Shown here: in pieces, positions 1-8,533 of the stretch
How positions within the stretch are numbered: the first letter of the stretch is position 1
How the letters are laid out: every line of letters begins with the position of its first letter
Source: HR10 sp964615335
GTDB lineage: Bacteria > Acidobacteriota > Blastocatellia > HR10
Length of the DNA: 64,000 nt
Direction of reading: 5' to 3'
NCBI GenBank assembly: GCA_964615335.1
Contig: CAZTMT010000001.1
Coordinates: forward strand, 372,001-436,000
Notes under the pieces: generated by a model
Database searches by the model: none
The model's input: only the letters and a program-made list of their open reading frames with translations
Told to the model about the DNA's origin: nothing
Made by a program: the position numbers and the translations under genes

Positions 1-112
1 GCGCCCGCGCCTGAAGGAAGCGGGACTGCTCACCCGAGATGCGCGGATCAAGGAGCGGAAGAAGTATGGGCAGAAAGGAGCCCGAAAGCGGTTCCAGTAC
101 TCCAAGCGGTGA
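1..112 (+). CDS. rpsI: 30S ribosomal protein S9, C-terminal end (partial)
   Basis: Reading from base 2, the last 36 codons give a basic tail ending KKYGQKGARKRFQYSKR before TGA at 110-112. This is the diagnostic C-terminus of ribosomal protein S9, whose final lysine and arginine residues reach the P-site tRNA. The 5' part lies outside the window. It heads the block rpsI-rpsB-tsf-pyrH-frr, a common bacterial order. Confidence 0.93.
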   Translation, partial: RPRLKEAGLLTRDARIKERKKYGQKGARKRFQYSKR

Positions 113-246
113 TCGGCCGGAAACGTGCGTCCGCCGAGGGGCCGGAATCCGTGGAAAACACCCGTGGGTCCCGTGTGAGGGCTCCCAACAATGTCTCCCG
201 ATATCTCATGCGCCGAGGGATTCATGTGGCCTGGCATGACCGAAGA

Positions 247-272
247 GGGGAAGCTCATCGGAGAGCTTTCCC
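247..272 (+). promoter_or_regulatory. Hairpin in the rpsB leader
   Basis: The 217-base gap between rpsI and rpsB holds a 10-bp stem, GGGGAAGCTC (247-256) against GAGCTTTCCC (263-272), with one G-T wobble and a 6-base loop ATCGGA. No T-run follows, so it is not a standard terminator. Leaders of rpsB carry S2 autoregulatory structures in several phyla, so this may be a control element. Only the stem is seen; the role is inferred. Confidence 0.4.
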
Positions 273-329
273 TGCGCAGCAGGCCCTGGCAAGGCAGCAG
301 GAAAACCGATTGGGGAGGAGAACACGACG

Positions 330-1154
330 GTGGTCGCTATCACCATGAAAGAGTTGCTTGAAGCGGGCGTCCACTTCGGACATCAGACGCACCGCTGGAA
401 TCCGAAGATGCGCGAGTTCATCTTCGGAGAGCGCAACGGCATCCACATCATTGACCTGCAGAAGACGCAGCGCTATTTCCGCGAGGCCGTGAAGTTCGTG
501 ACTGAGATGGCCGCGCAGGGCAAAACTTTCCTCTTTGTGGGGACGAAACGACAGGCGCAGGAAGCCATCGCCGAAGAGGCGACGCGATGCGGCCAGTTCT
601 ATGTCAATCACAGATGGCTGGGCGGATTGCTGACGAATTTCCAGACGATCCGGAAATCCATCCAGAAGTTGCAGGAGCTGGAGCAGATGAAGGCCGAAGG
701 GCGATGGGAGCAACTCCCCAAAAAGGAAGCCATTCGGCTGGAACGCCGGCGCGCGGCCCTGGAGAAGAACTTCGCCGGCATCCGGAACATGACCCGGCTG
801 CCTGACGTGCTCTTCGTCATTGATACGGAGAAGGAGGAGTTGGCCGTTCGGGAAGCCCAGCGGTTGGGCATCCCCATTGTGGCTGTCGTGGATACCAATT
901 GCGATCCGGAGGGCATTGATTATCCCATTCCGGGCAACGATGATGCGCTGCGCGCCGTGCGCCTGTTCGTCTCCAAGATCGCCGATGCCATCATCGAAGG
1001 GCGTCAGATGATGAAGGAGATGGCGCCCGAGATGGCTCAAGCGGCAGCCGCGGCCTCGGCCTCCGAAGCGGCAGAGACATCGGCCCCAGGCGAGGAGGAG
1101 AAGTTCGTGGAGTTGGAGGCAGAAATCGAGGAAGAAATCTCGGAGCGGGAGTAA
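330..1154 (+). CDS. rpsB: 30S ribosomal protein S2
   Basis: A protein of 274 aa whose N-terminus contains MKELLEAGVHFGHQ, the S2 signature, followed by WNPKM and the conserved core (FVGTKRQAQ, RWLGGLLTN, DTNCDPEGIDYPIPGNDDA). S2 binds late on the back of the small subunit near S1. I chose GTG at 330 because GGGGAGGAG lies 9 bases upstream and the extra MVAIT matches other S2 starts; ATG 345 is the alternative. The C-terminal tail is unusually acidic (runs of EEE after residue 250). tsf follows after 5 bases. Confidence 0.97.
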   Translation: MVAITMKELLEAGVHFGHQTHRWNPKMREFIFGERNGIHIIDLQKTQRYFREAVKFVTEMAAQGKTFLFVGTKRQAQEAIAEEATRCGQFYVNHRWLGGLLTNFQTIRKSIQKLQELEQMKAEGRWEQLPKKEAIRLERRRAALEKNFAGIRNMTRLPDVLFVIDTEKEELAVREAQRLGIPIVAVVDTNCDPEGIDYPIPGNDDALRAVRLFVSKIADAIIEGRQMMKEMAPEMAQAAAAASASEAAETSAPGEEEKFVELEAEIEEEISERE

Positions 1155-1159
1155 CGACT

Positions 1160-1795
1160 ATGGCGGAGATCTCAGCACAGGCGGTGAAAGCCCTGCGGGA
1201 GAAGACCGGAGTGGGCTTCATGGAATGCCGCGCGGCGCTTCTGGAAGCAGGAGGAGATGAGGAGAAGGCCATCGAAATCCTCCGCAAGCGCGGCTTGGCC
1301 GCCGCCAAACGGAAGGAAGGGCGGGCCACGACGGAAGGGATCATTGGCTCCTACGTCCATCACGGGAGTAAAATCGGCGTCCTGGTCGAGGTGAATTGCG
1401 AGACGGATTTCGTCGCCCGGAATCCGGAGTTTCAGCAATTCGTCAAAGACCTGGCTATGCATATTTGCGCTGCCGAACCCCGCTATATTCGCCGAGAGGA
1501 CGTGCCCGAGGACGTGCTCGCCAAAGAGCGCGAGATCGCCCGCGAGCAGGCTCTGGCCGATCCGAAGATGGCCGGCAAGCCCGAGTCCGTTCTGGAGCGC
1601 GTCGTCGAGGGGCGTCTGGCGAAGTTCTATGCGGAGACGGTGCTTCTGGAACAGCCTTTCATTCGAGACCCGGCTAAGACGATTCATCAGTTGCTCGTCG
1701 AGCTGATCGCGAAGTTCGGGGAGAACATTCGCATCCGCCGATTCACTCGATATAAACTGGGGGAGAGTATGACGCTCTCGGCCGAGACCGGCTGA
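1160..1795 (+). CDS. tsf: Translation elongation factor Ts
   Basis: A 211-aa EF-Ts, the guanine-nucleotide exchange factor that recycles EF-Tu-GDP. It starts with the UBA-like domain (QAVKALREKTGVGFMECRAAL) and then has the hallmark ETDFVARN motif near residue 80. It is of the short EF-Ts type, lacking the longer coiled-coil module of the E. coli protein. It lies 5 bases after rpsB and is followed directly by an intrinsic terminator, so rpsB-tsf probably forms the distal end of one transcription unit. Confidence 0.97.
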   Translation: MAEISAQAVKALREKTGVGFMECRAALLEAGGDEEKAIEILRKRGLAAAKRKEGRATTEGIIGSYVHHGSKIGVLVEVNCETDFVARNPEFQQFVKDLAMHICAAEPRYIRREDVPEDVLAKEREIAREQALADPKMAGKPESVLERVVEGRLAKFYAETVLLEQPFIRDPAKTIHQLLVELIAKFGENIRIRRFTRYKLGESMTLSAETG

Positions 1796-1802
1796 TCCCG
1801 CG

Positions 1803-1831
1803 AGCCCCTCCTTGGCGAGGGGCTTTTTTTT
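1803..1831 (+). terminator. Rho-independent terminator after tsf
   Basis: A perfect stem GCCCCTC (1804-1810) / GAGGGGC (1817-1823) with a 6-base loop is followed by eight T residues (1824-1831). It sits 8 bases past the tsf stop and upstream of the pyrH ribosome binding site. It therefore ends the rpsB-tsf transcript or attenuates read-through into pyrH-frr. Confidence 0.9.
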
Positions 1832-1845
1832 AGGGAGGGGAGAGC

Positions 1846-2610
1846 ATGTCAGCTCCAACGCCCGTATACAAGCGGATCCTGCTGAAGCTGAGCGGCGAAG
1901 TCCTCATGGGCGAGCAAAGCTATGGGATTGATCCCCACGTCTTCCGGACGATCGCCGAGGAGATCCGGGAGGTCTATCTCTTAGGCGTTCAGGTCGCCAT
2001 CGTCATCGGAGGGGGGAATATCATCCGGGGGATTGAAGCGAGCGCGCAGGGAATGGATCGGACTTCGGCCGACCATATGGGGATGCTGGCGACGGTCATT
2101 AACGCGCTGGCCTTGCAGGACGCTCTGGAGAAGCTCGGCGTGCCGACGCGCGTGCAGACGGCGATCGAGATTCGCGCCGTCGCCGAGCCGTTCATCCTGC
2201 GGCGCGCCATTCGCCATCTGGAGAAAGGGCGCGTGGTCATCTTCGCGGCCGGGACGGGGAATCCCTATTTCTCCACCGATAGCGCGGCGGCCTTGCGCGC
2301 GCTGGAGATCAAAGCCGATGTCATCTTGAAGGCGACCAAGGTGGATGGCATCTATACGGCGGATCCGGCCATCCATGCGGATGCTGTGAAGCTGGATGAG
2401 CTGACCTACTTCAGCGTGCTCGAGCGCGGGCTGAAGATCATGGACGCATCGGCCATCACGCTCTGTATGGATAATGCCATGCCCATCATCGTCTTCAACC
2501 TCAAGGTCCCGGGCAATATCCGGCGCGTCGTTCTCGGGGAGAAGGTGGGGTCCCGCGTCGTCCCGGAGAGCCTCGCCGTGGGGAATCGGTCGGGCGGCTC
2601 TTCGATCTGA
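1846..2610 (+). CDS. pyrH: Uridylate kinase (UMP kinase)
   Basis: A 254-aa bacterial UMP kinase of the amino-acid-kinase fold, phosphorylating UMP to UDP with ATP. Seen motifs are KRILLKLSGE at the N-terminus, the glycine-rich VIGGGNIIRG near residue 50, DRTSADHMGMLATVINALA, and AAGTGNPYFSTDSAAALRA. The start ATG follows GGGAGGGGAG. It lies just beyond the terminator and ahead of frr, so it may be transcribed separately from tsf. Confidence 0.97.
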   Translation: MSAPTPVYKRILLKLSGEVLMGEQSYGIDPHVFRTIAEEIREVYLLGVQVAIVIGGGNIIRGIEASAQGMDRTSADHMGMLATVINALALQDALEKLGVPTRVQTAIEIRAVAEPFILRRAIRHLEKGRVVIFAAGTGNPYFSTDSAAALRALEIKADVILKATKVDGIYTADPAIHADAVKLDELTYFSVLERGLKIMDASAITLCMDNAMPIIVFNLKVPGNIRRVVLGEKVGSRVVPESLAVGNRSGGSSI

Positions 2611-2643
2611 GACTCCAAGCCGCGCGTGCGGCGGGAGGGGAAT

Positions 2644-3201
2644 ATGATCAAGGAGGTTTTAAATCAGGCCAAGAGCCGAATGGATGCCGCGATCGAGGAT
2701 TGTCGTCGCAAGCTCGCCTCGGTGCGCACGGGACGGGCTTCGACGAGTCTGCTCGATCATATCATCGTCGAGTACTATGGGACGCCCCTGCCGCTCCCTC
2801 ACGTGGCCCAGGTCCATGCTCCGGAACCGACGCTGCTGACGGTCCAACCCTACGACCCCACTCTGCTGCCTGTGATCGAGCGGGCGATCCTCAGTTCCGA
2901 CCTGGGAGTGACGCCTTCTAACGATGGGCGCATCATTCGAATCCCCATTCCTCCGCTGACCGAAGAACGTCGGCAGCAATTGGCCAAAGTCGTCGGGGAG
3001 ATCGCCGAGGACCATCGCACGGCGGTGCGGAATATCCGGCGAGATGCCAATGAGCGCCTCCGGAAGCTCTGCAAGGACAAGCTCATTTCGGAGGATGATG
3101 AACGGCGCGCCCTGGAGGAAGTGCAGAAGCTGACCGATGCCGCGATCGGGCGGATCAATGAGCTGGCCAAGAAGAAAGAGGAGGAGATCCTGGGCCGTTG
3201 A
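2644..3201 (+). CDS. frr: Ribosome recycling factor
   Basis: A 185-aa protein, the standard length for RRF, which together with EF-G splits post-termination ribosomes. It has the long three-helix-bundle segments (RMDAAIEDCRRKLASVRTGRAS near the N-terminus, then RRDANERLRKLCKDKLISEDDERRA). ATG 2644 is chosen over an upstream in-frame GTG because GGCGGGAGGGG lies just before it and the length then fits the family. It closes the translation cluster and converges with the next gene. Confidence 0.97.
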   Translation: MIKEVLNQAKSRMDAAIEDCRRKLASVRTGRASTSLLDHIIVEYYGTPLPLPHVAQVHAPEPTLLTVQPYDPTLLPVIERAILSSDLGVTPSNDGRIIRIPIPPLTEERRQQLAKVVGEIAEDHRTAVRNIRRDANERLRKLCKDKLISEDDERRALEEVQKLTDAAIGRINELAKKKEEEILGR

Positions 3202-3221
3202 GAGGGGCCGCTCTCACGAAG

Positions 3222-4358
3222 TCAGAGCCCCCGATGCATGTGAGAGACCGCGCGCGTCCGCTCTCGAAGGGGGGATGTTTCCGGAAGCGAACCCCTCGTT
3301 TCGCCGTGTCCCACAAGTGCTCCCCCGACCTCCTTGGCGAAGATGAGCCGCGTCGGATCTTTCGGATCCACATCTACGATGACGACGTCTCCGGTCTCGA
3401 TCTGCTTGGTCGCGACGAGATTGGAGAGGGGGAAGACGAGATAGCGCTCCAGAGCGCGGCGCAAGTGGCGCGCTCCGTACTTGTAATCGGTCCCTTCTCG
3501 CAGCAGAAGCTCTTTGGCCGCCTCCGTGCAGGTGAAGACGAATTTGGGGGCGGCCGCCTTGACGATCCGCTGCTGAATGAGCTTCAGCTCGATCTCCAGG
3601 ATCTGCCGGAGATGCTCCTCCTTGAGGGAGCGGAAGACGACGACCTTGTCAATGCGGTTCATGAACTCGGGGGAGAAGCGGCGTCGGGCGGCTTCCAGGG
3701 CCGTTCGATAGATCTTCTGATCCACGACCGAGTCTTGCTGCCCCTGCTTCGGGGCAAATCCAATCCCCCCCGAGATGAGTTCGGCCATCTCCTTGGCCCC
3801 CAGATTCGAGGTCATGATGATGATGCAGCGGGAGAAGTCCACCTTGCGATTATCCCCCAGAGTGAGCGTCGCGCGATCCAGGATGCCCAGAAGGAGTTGC
3901 CAGAGGGCGTCGGAGGCCTTTTCGATCTCGTCGAACAGAACCAGCGTCAGCTTCAGGGTCTCCGTATGATAGCGGTCGAGGTTCTCCTGAGTGAGCAGGG
4001 GAGGCGTCTCCCGGTGCCCCAGATACCCCGGAGGCGAGCCGATTAGCTTGGCGATCTCGTGGCTGTGCTGGAACTCAGCACAATCAATCTTCACCAGGGC
4101 CTGGGGATCTCCGAACAGGATCTCGGCGCAGGCCTCGACCAGGCGCGTCTTACCCGAGCCTGTCGGCCCCAGAAACAGAAGCGATCCGATCGGACGTCCC
4201 GGAGGGCAGAGTCCGGCCAGGTAGACCTGATAGAGATTGGCCAGCCGCCGCACGGCCCGATCCTGACCCACGATGCGCTCCAGGAGCTTCCGCTCGAACT
4301 CCTCAACCTGAGGATGTCGGCGTTCCGGATTGAGGAGCACTCGTGTCGGCGCTACCAT
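3222..4358 (-). CDS. Single-AAA ATPase related to the second ATPase domain of ClpA/ClpB
   Basis: A 378-aa protein with one complete Clp-type AAA+ module and no Clp N-terminal or first AAA domain. It has Walker A GPTGSGKT at residues 64-71, Walker B LVLFDEIEKA around 139-148, sensor-1 region IIIMTSNLGAKE, a candidate arginine-finger region FSPEFMNRID, and a ClpB D2-small-like C-terminal domain (GTDYKYGARHLRRALE). A basic tail of about 35 residues follows. ATG 4358 follows GGAGGGA. No zinc finger (ClpX) or IGF loop for ClpP was recognised, so a protein-remodelling role is more likely than proteolysis. Target unknown. Confidence 0.85.
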   Translation of the reverse strand: MVAPTRVLLNPERRHPQVEEFERKLLERIVGQDRAVRRLANLYQVYLAGLCPPGRPIGSLLFLGPTGSGKTRLVEACAEILFGDPQALVKIDCAEFQHSHEIAKLIGSPPGYLGHRETPPLLTQENLDRYHTETLKLTLVLFDEIEKASDALWQLLLGILDRATLTLGDNRKVDFSRCIIIMTSNLGAKEMAELISGGIGFAPKQGQQDSVVDQKIYRTALEAARRRFSPEFMNRIDKVVVFRSLKEEHLRQILEIELKLIQQRIVKAAAPKFVFTCTEAAKELLLREGTDYKYGARHLRRALERYLVFPLSNLVATKQIETGDVVIVDVDPKDPTRLIFAKEVGGALVGHGETRGSLPETSPLRERTRAVSHMHRGL

Positions 4359-4442
4359 AGATCCCTCCCTCGCCTTCTTTCGCTGCGCTCTCCCACTGGC
4401 CTTAGACGAAGTCTCCGGAGGCCATGTTGCCTCCCGAAGGCA

Positions 4443-4473
4443 ATTATAGGGCTTCTCGGCGAAAGCCCGTCAA
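4443..4473 (-). promoter_or_regulatory. Promoter of the AAA ATPase gene with an inverted repeat in the spacer
   Basis: On the minus strand, TTGACG (4468-4473) is followed by 19 bases and TATAAT (4443-4448). The spacer is largely an inverted repeat, GGGCTT / AAGCCC with 8 bases between, abutting both promoter boxes. A protein bound there would cover the promoter, so this may be an operator. It lies 85 bases upstream of the start codon. The sequence is not CIRCE-like. Confidence 0.5.
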
Positions 4474-4529
4474 GAATGGGCCCGGAGCAGCCCGCCCGGG
4501 ATCAGATCTCCAGCGGGGGAATTTTTTTC

Positions 4530-4558
4530 TTGACAAGTCGTGGTCTTGCCTATAGTCT
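4530..4558 (+). promoter_or_regulatory. Sigma-70-type promoter for the KAS III gene
   Basis: TTGACA at 4530-4535 is followed by TATAGT at 4551-4556 (15-base spacer) or TAGTCT at 4553-4558 (17-base spacer). It would give a 5' leader of roughly 230 bases before ATG 4801. The rest of the 442-base divergent gap 4359-4800 holds only the minus-strand promoter; I see no gene or further structure in it. Confidence 0.5.
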
Positions 4559-4800
4559 TGGGTACTCGTCAGCTCTCGGCTCGGCGAGCGCGGGGTATCC
4601 CCACACGAGAGCGGGACCGGTCGAGAGACAAAAACAGAGAGAGGGAGTGAGCGACGTGAACGTGTCAGGAAAAGGGATCGGGAAGCCCCCCCCTGAAAGA
4701 GGATTCTTCCTGATGCCCGCAGAAAAGAAGCTGGATCGTATTTTTTTCCCTCAATGCCCAGCGCCTACAGGGCAGACTTTTTCTCTCAGGAGAGTGAGTG

Positions 4801-5784
4801 ATGATCTACAGCTACGCCAATATTCCAGCGCGTATTGCCGCGACAGGTTCCTATTTGCCGGAGCGGGTGATCACGAACTCGGAGATCCTGGGACTTGAGG
4901 AATCGGACGGGCAGATTCGACGGCTCCTGGGAGCCGTAGAGCGCCGGGCGGTGAGCGAGGAGGAGGCCTGCTCGGACATCATCGTCAAGGCCGCACGGCG
5001 GATCTTGGAGACAGCCCATCTCTCCCCGGAGGAGTTGGATCGTATCATCGTCAGTGCGACGCCCGGGGACTATCATGAGCCCTCGACGGCCAGTGTCGTT
5101 CAGTACAAGCTCGGAGCGCACTGTCCGGCGGTGGATATCGGCATGTCCTGCGTCGGATGGGTCGCCGGCGTGGATTATGCTCTGCGCTGTATCGCCACGG
5201 GAGAGCGGCGGATTCTCGTTCTGGCGGGGACGATCGTCTCCCGCGGGAATCCTTTCCGGAATCCCATGCACCGGGCGATCTTCGGCGACGGCGCGGGCGG
5301 CGTCTTGCTGGAAGCTGCCGAGCGAGGACGTTTCTTCTCGGGGGGGCTCTGGACCAAGGGCGAGTATTACGATGTGATCACCATGCCCCATGAGACGTCC
5401 CCCCATTCGCCCCGCATCCCCCCTGAGTATCGCGGGAGCTTCTACATGGGGCGCCGGGAGATCATGTTCGAGGTCCTGCGCACTCATTTGGGGGCGTGTA
5501 TTGAGGGAGCGCTCCAGGTGGCCGGGATCTCCCGCGCCGAGATCGCTCATGCCTTCATCCATCAGCCGAGCAAGCCTCTTTTCGAAGAGGCGGCCAGGGC
5601 AGCGGCCATCCCGCGCGAGCGGATCATCCAGGACTACGAGCGCTACGGAAATACGATCTCGGCCGAGCTGCCCATCTCGCTCGACGAGAACGTGCGCACA
5701 GGTAAGGTTAAGCGCGGGGATAAGATTCTGATGGTCACCTTCGGCGCGGGATTCAATGCGGGCGTCTTGGTCTTCGAGTACTGA
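4801..5784 (+). CDS. Beta-ketoacyl-ACP synthase III (FabH-like)
   Basis: A 327-aa thiolase-fold condensing enzyme. The triad is visible: Cys117 in IGMSCVGW, His254 in FIHQPSKPLF, and Asn284 in YGNTISAELP. Members normally condense a short acyl-CoA primer with malonyl-ACP. The motifs deviate from housekeeping FabH (HQAN becomes HQPS, GNTSAAS becomes GNTISAE), so it may use a different acyl donor or acceptor. ATG 4801 follows AGGAG by 8 bases. It stands alone with its own promoter, 167 bases ahead of a glycosyltransferase/sulfotransferase run, and could supply that pathway with an acyl chain. Confidence 0.85.
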   Translation: MIYSYANIPARIAATGSYLPERVITNSEILGLEESDGQIRRLLGAVERRAVSEEEACSDIIVKAARRILETAHLSPEELDRIIVSATPGDYHEPSTASVVQYKLGAHCPAVDIGMSCVGWVAGVDYALRCIATGERRILVLAGTIVSRGNPFRNPMHRAIFGDGAGGVLLEAAERGRFFSGGLWTKGEYYDVITMPHETSPHSPRIPPEYRGSFYMGRREIMFEVLRTHLGACIEGALQVAGISRAEIAHAFIHQPSKPLFEEAARAAAIPRERIIQDYERYGNTISAELPISLDENVRTGKVKRGDKILMVTFGAGFNAGVLVFEY

Positions 5785-5951
5785 GAGGGAGCCTCGCGCG
5801 GAGAGTCCCCGTGCGCCTTTTCCAGACGTCTGGCCTGGGGCCCTGTTGTGGCCGGAACGCCCCGGAAGATCACGTCGTGCGCTACCCTTCTGGATGAGAT
5901 CGCCAGATCGGCCTCCCGGCAGATGACTGCTTCGAGATCAGAGCGGCGAGG

Positions 5952-7247
5952 ATGAGAAGGCGAATCCTCCTGGCGCCGGCATCTACGGTTCTGGCTCACG
6001 CCGGACGGTGCATCCGCTTGGCGCAGGAGCTTGATCGGCGCGGGCACGAGGTCATTTTGGCCGGAGCCCCTCGGTTCTTGCGCGATCGGGCACTTTGGGA
6101 TTCCCGGTGGAGCTACTGGGAACTGCCCGATATCTCGGCCCCGGAGGGGCTGGAGATCCTTCGCTCTCTCCGCAAAACCCCTGATTCGCGGCAGCTCGCC
6201 GCTCATGTGCGCGCCGAACTGGAGCTGCTGGATCGCGTGAAGCCGGATCTGGTCGTCGTGGACTTCCGGTTGACGTTTTTCATCTCGGCGAGGCTGCGAC
6301 GGGTTCCGATCGTTTCGCTCTGGGGAGGACGCTGGCTCTATCCCTATGCGGCGAAACCCTATCGGGCCTTTCGCACGCCGCCAGCCTTTTGGTTCCAGCG
6401 ACTCCTGGGCCGCAGGGCGAGCGCGTGGGTGATCCCGCGGGGCTTTCGCTGGCTCCTTCGATACAAGATTCGCCCCTATCGGCACATGCTCGCGCGCTAT
6501 GGCCTGGAGCCGAAAAAGGATCTCTGGGATCTTCTGCAGGGCGACCTGAACCTGATTCTGGACAGCGAGCTTTTGGCGCCCACGCGTTCGCTTCCGGAGA
6601 ACTTCGTGCGCGTCGGCCCCATTTATTGGGAGCCCTCTCTGCCGGAGCCCGAGTGGCTCGCCGAGTGGGTGGCCGTGCGCCCTGTCCTCTATGTGACGCT
6701 CGGAAGCACGGGGCATCCGCGCCTGTTCCAGACGTTGTTGAAGGTCCTGGCCCGAACTCCCTGTCGGGCCATCCTGACAACGGGGGGACAGATTCACCCG
6801 GCTCCCGAAGAAATCCCGAGCAACGTGCGGGTCGAGACGTTCCTGCCCGGACGGATCGTGATGGAGCGGTCGGACCTGGTGATCTGTCACGGGGGAGCGG
6901 GGACGATCTATCAGGCGATCGCGGCGGGAACACCCTGTTTGATCGTCGCCACGCATTTCGAGCAGGAGCTGTTGGGTCAGGAGATCGAAGACCGAGGGGC
7001 CGGGCAACTGCTCGCTCTGCCGGAAGTCCTGGCCGATGGCACGCTGCTTCCTCGCACTCTGCAGCAGATGCTTCACCAGAGCACCCGGTACAAGCAGAAG
7101 ATGCAGGAGTTGCAACGCGCCCATCTCCGTTACGAGGGCGTGAAAGCGGCTGCCGATGCAATCGAGGCGTTTCTCGGAGCGCGGCGCGGGATCGCTGCGT
7201 CCGGAGGCGCCCGCTCAGCGATCACCCGTGAGGTGGGGAGGACGTGA
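5952..7247 (+). CDS. GT1-type glycosyltransferase (MGT/UGT fold)
   Basis: A 431-aa GT-B glycosyltransferase. The N-terminal half begins RRRILLAPASTVLAHAGRC, binding the acceptor. The C-terminal nucleotide-sugar site shows YVTLGSTG and ICHGGAGTIYQAIAAGTPCLIVA, the conserved HGGxGT loop of the GT1/GT28 families. It is cytoplasmic or membrane-peripheral and transfers a sugar to a lipid or small molecule, substrate unknown. It is the first gene of a run of seven that overlap or nearly touch, and its stop codon shares bases with the next start (TGATG). Confidence 0.85.
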   Translation: MRRRILLAPASTVLAHAGRCIRLAQELDRRGHEVILAGAPRFLRDRALWDSRWSYWELPDISAPEGLEILRSLRKTPDSRQLAAHVRAELELLDRVKPDLVVVDFRLTFFISARLRRVPIVSLWGGRWLYPYAAKPYRAFRTPPAFWFQRLLGRRASAWVIPRGFRWLLRYKIRPYRHMLARYGLEPKKDLWDLLQGDLNLILDSELLAPTRSLPENFVRVGPIYWEPSLPEPEWLAEWVAVRPVLYVTLGSTGHPRLFQTLLKVLARTPCRAILTTGGQIHPAPEEIPSNVRVETFLPGRIVMERSDLVICHGGAGTIYQAIAAGTPCLIVATHFEQELLGQEIEDRGAGQLLALPEVLADGTLLPRTLQQMLHQSTRYKQKMQELQRAHLRYEGVKAAADAIEAFLGARRGIAASGGARSAITREVGRT

Positions 7248-8533
7248 TGCTGGAGGTTCTCTTGTGGGGAATTGCGGGGTTCTGGCTCGCTCTGTTACTC
7301 GGCGTTCTGGGACTTTGGCGCTACCGGATTTTGCTGCGCCCGAGCCCGAGGGGAGAAGAAGCGAACACATGGCCTCTGGTTTCTATCTTGGTCCCTGCTC
7401 GAAATGAAGCGCAGCGCATCTTGCGAGAAGTCATCGAGTCTCTCCTGGCCCAGGATTATCCCCGGATGGAAATTCTCGTCGTGGATGATCGTTCGACGGA
7501 CGAGACGCCGAAGATCTTAAGCGAGATAGCACGCCGGGATTCTCGGCTTCGTGTGATCGAGGGAAGGGAGCCTCCGCCGGGGTGGCTGGGGAAGCCGTTC
7601 GCCCTGCATCAGGCCCTGGCCCGCGCTCGGGGAGAGTGGATCCTGGCTCTGGATGCCGATATTCTCCTGCATCCGGCGGCCGTGCGAACGGCTCTGGCTT
7701 TTGCGCGCGCGCGCGGCCTGGATGCGCTGTCGCTTCTTCCGCGATTCGAGTATGTGAGCTTCTGGGATCGCGTCATCGAGCCTCAGGCGCTGAACCTCCT
7801 GCGTCTGGGAATGCTCGTGGCTGCGTGGAAAGAGCAAACATACCGGGAGGAAGAGGAGGGCCGAGCGCTCGTGCCACGCGAGCGCCTCTTCCATCCCCTG
7901 GCGCTCCTTCGAGCCTACCTGAGCGATCATGCCTTTACCATTGGCGCGTTCACGCTCCTGCGGCGGCAGGCGCTCGAAGACATCGGCGGATATGCTGCGA
8001 TTCGCGGCGAAGTCCTCGATGAGACAATCCTGGGAATTCGCCTCAAGCAGAAGGGGTATCGGGTCATGGCTCTGGAAGGAGCGCACCTTCTGCGCACGCC
8101 GGCCCGCGGATCCTTGCGCGAACTGTGGGAGGCGTATAGCCGTTCGATCTGCCCGGTCATGGGGCGAAGCCTATTCCGCGCGCTCATAGGCGGAGGGATT
8201 CTCCTTCTGCTCGCTGTCTTTCCCGTGTTCGTCGTGGTGGCAGCCGGACTCAGGGCTTTGGGGGCAGATCTGCATATCGAAGCCTCCGCTATTCCGGCTC
8301 TTGTGGCCTACGGGGCTTTGAGCCTGTTCAGCCTGTATTTGGGACAAGCCGATCGGCAGCCCCTAAGGTATGGGCTGCTCGCCTTTCTCGGCTATGCCGT
8401 CTTCGCGCTCATCGCTCTCACGGCGCCCTGGCGCCTGCGATGGGGTCGGGGCATTACATGGCGGGGGCGATATGTCTATGACGCATATTCTGTGCTGACA
8501 GCGTCCTCTCGCATGAATTCGGCCGATGTATAA
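7247..8533 (+). CDS. Membrane GT2 glycosyltransferase (HpnB/CrtQ-like)
   Basis: A 428-aa enzyme with an N-terminal membrane helix, then a GT-A domain: VSILVPARNEAQRI, ILVVDDRSTDET, and the metal-binding LALDADI. It has the PPPGWLGKPFALHQAL block, typical of hopene-associated HpnB and diaponeurosporenoate glycosyltransferase CrtQ. Further landmarks are GGYAAIRGEVLDETILGIRLKQ and three or more C-terminal helices. Such proteins glycosylate isoprenoid or other lipid acceptors. ATG 7247 overlaps the previous stop and follows GTGGGGAGG. The substrate is unproven. Confidence 0.85.
   Translation: MLEVLLWGIAGFWLALLLGVLGLWRYRILLRPSPRGEEANTWPLVSILVPARNEAQRILREVIESLLAQDYPRMEILVVDDRSTDETPKILSEIARRDSRLRVIEGREPPPGWLGKPFALHQALARARGEWILALDADILLHPAAVRTALAFARARGLDALSLLPRFEYVSFWDRVIEPQALNLLRLGMLVAAWKEQTYREEEEGRALVPRERLFHPLALLRAYLSDHAFTIGAFTLLRRQALEDIGGYAAIRGEVLDETILGIRLKQKGYRVMALEGAHLLRTPARGSLRELWEAYSRSICPVMGRSLFRALIGGGILLLLAVFPVFVVVAAGLRALGADLHIEASAIPALVAYGALSLFSLYLGQADRQPLRYGLLAFLGYAVFALIALTAPWRLRWGRGITWRGRYVYDAYSVLTASSRMNSADV

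Noticed and set aside
5643..7124. A 493-codon minus-strand ORF
   Set aside because: It is antisense to the GT1 gene and to the end of the KAS III gene, both of which have full family motifs.
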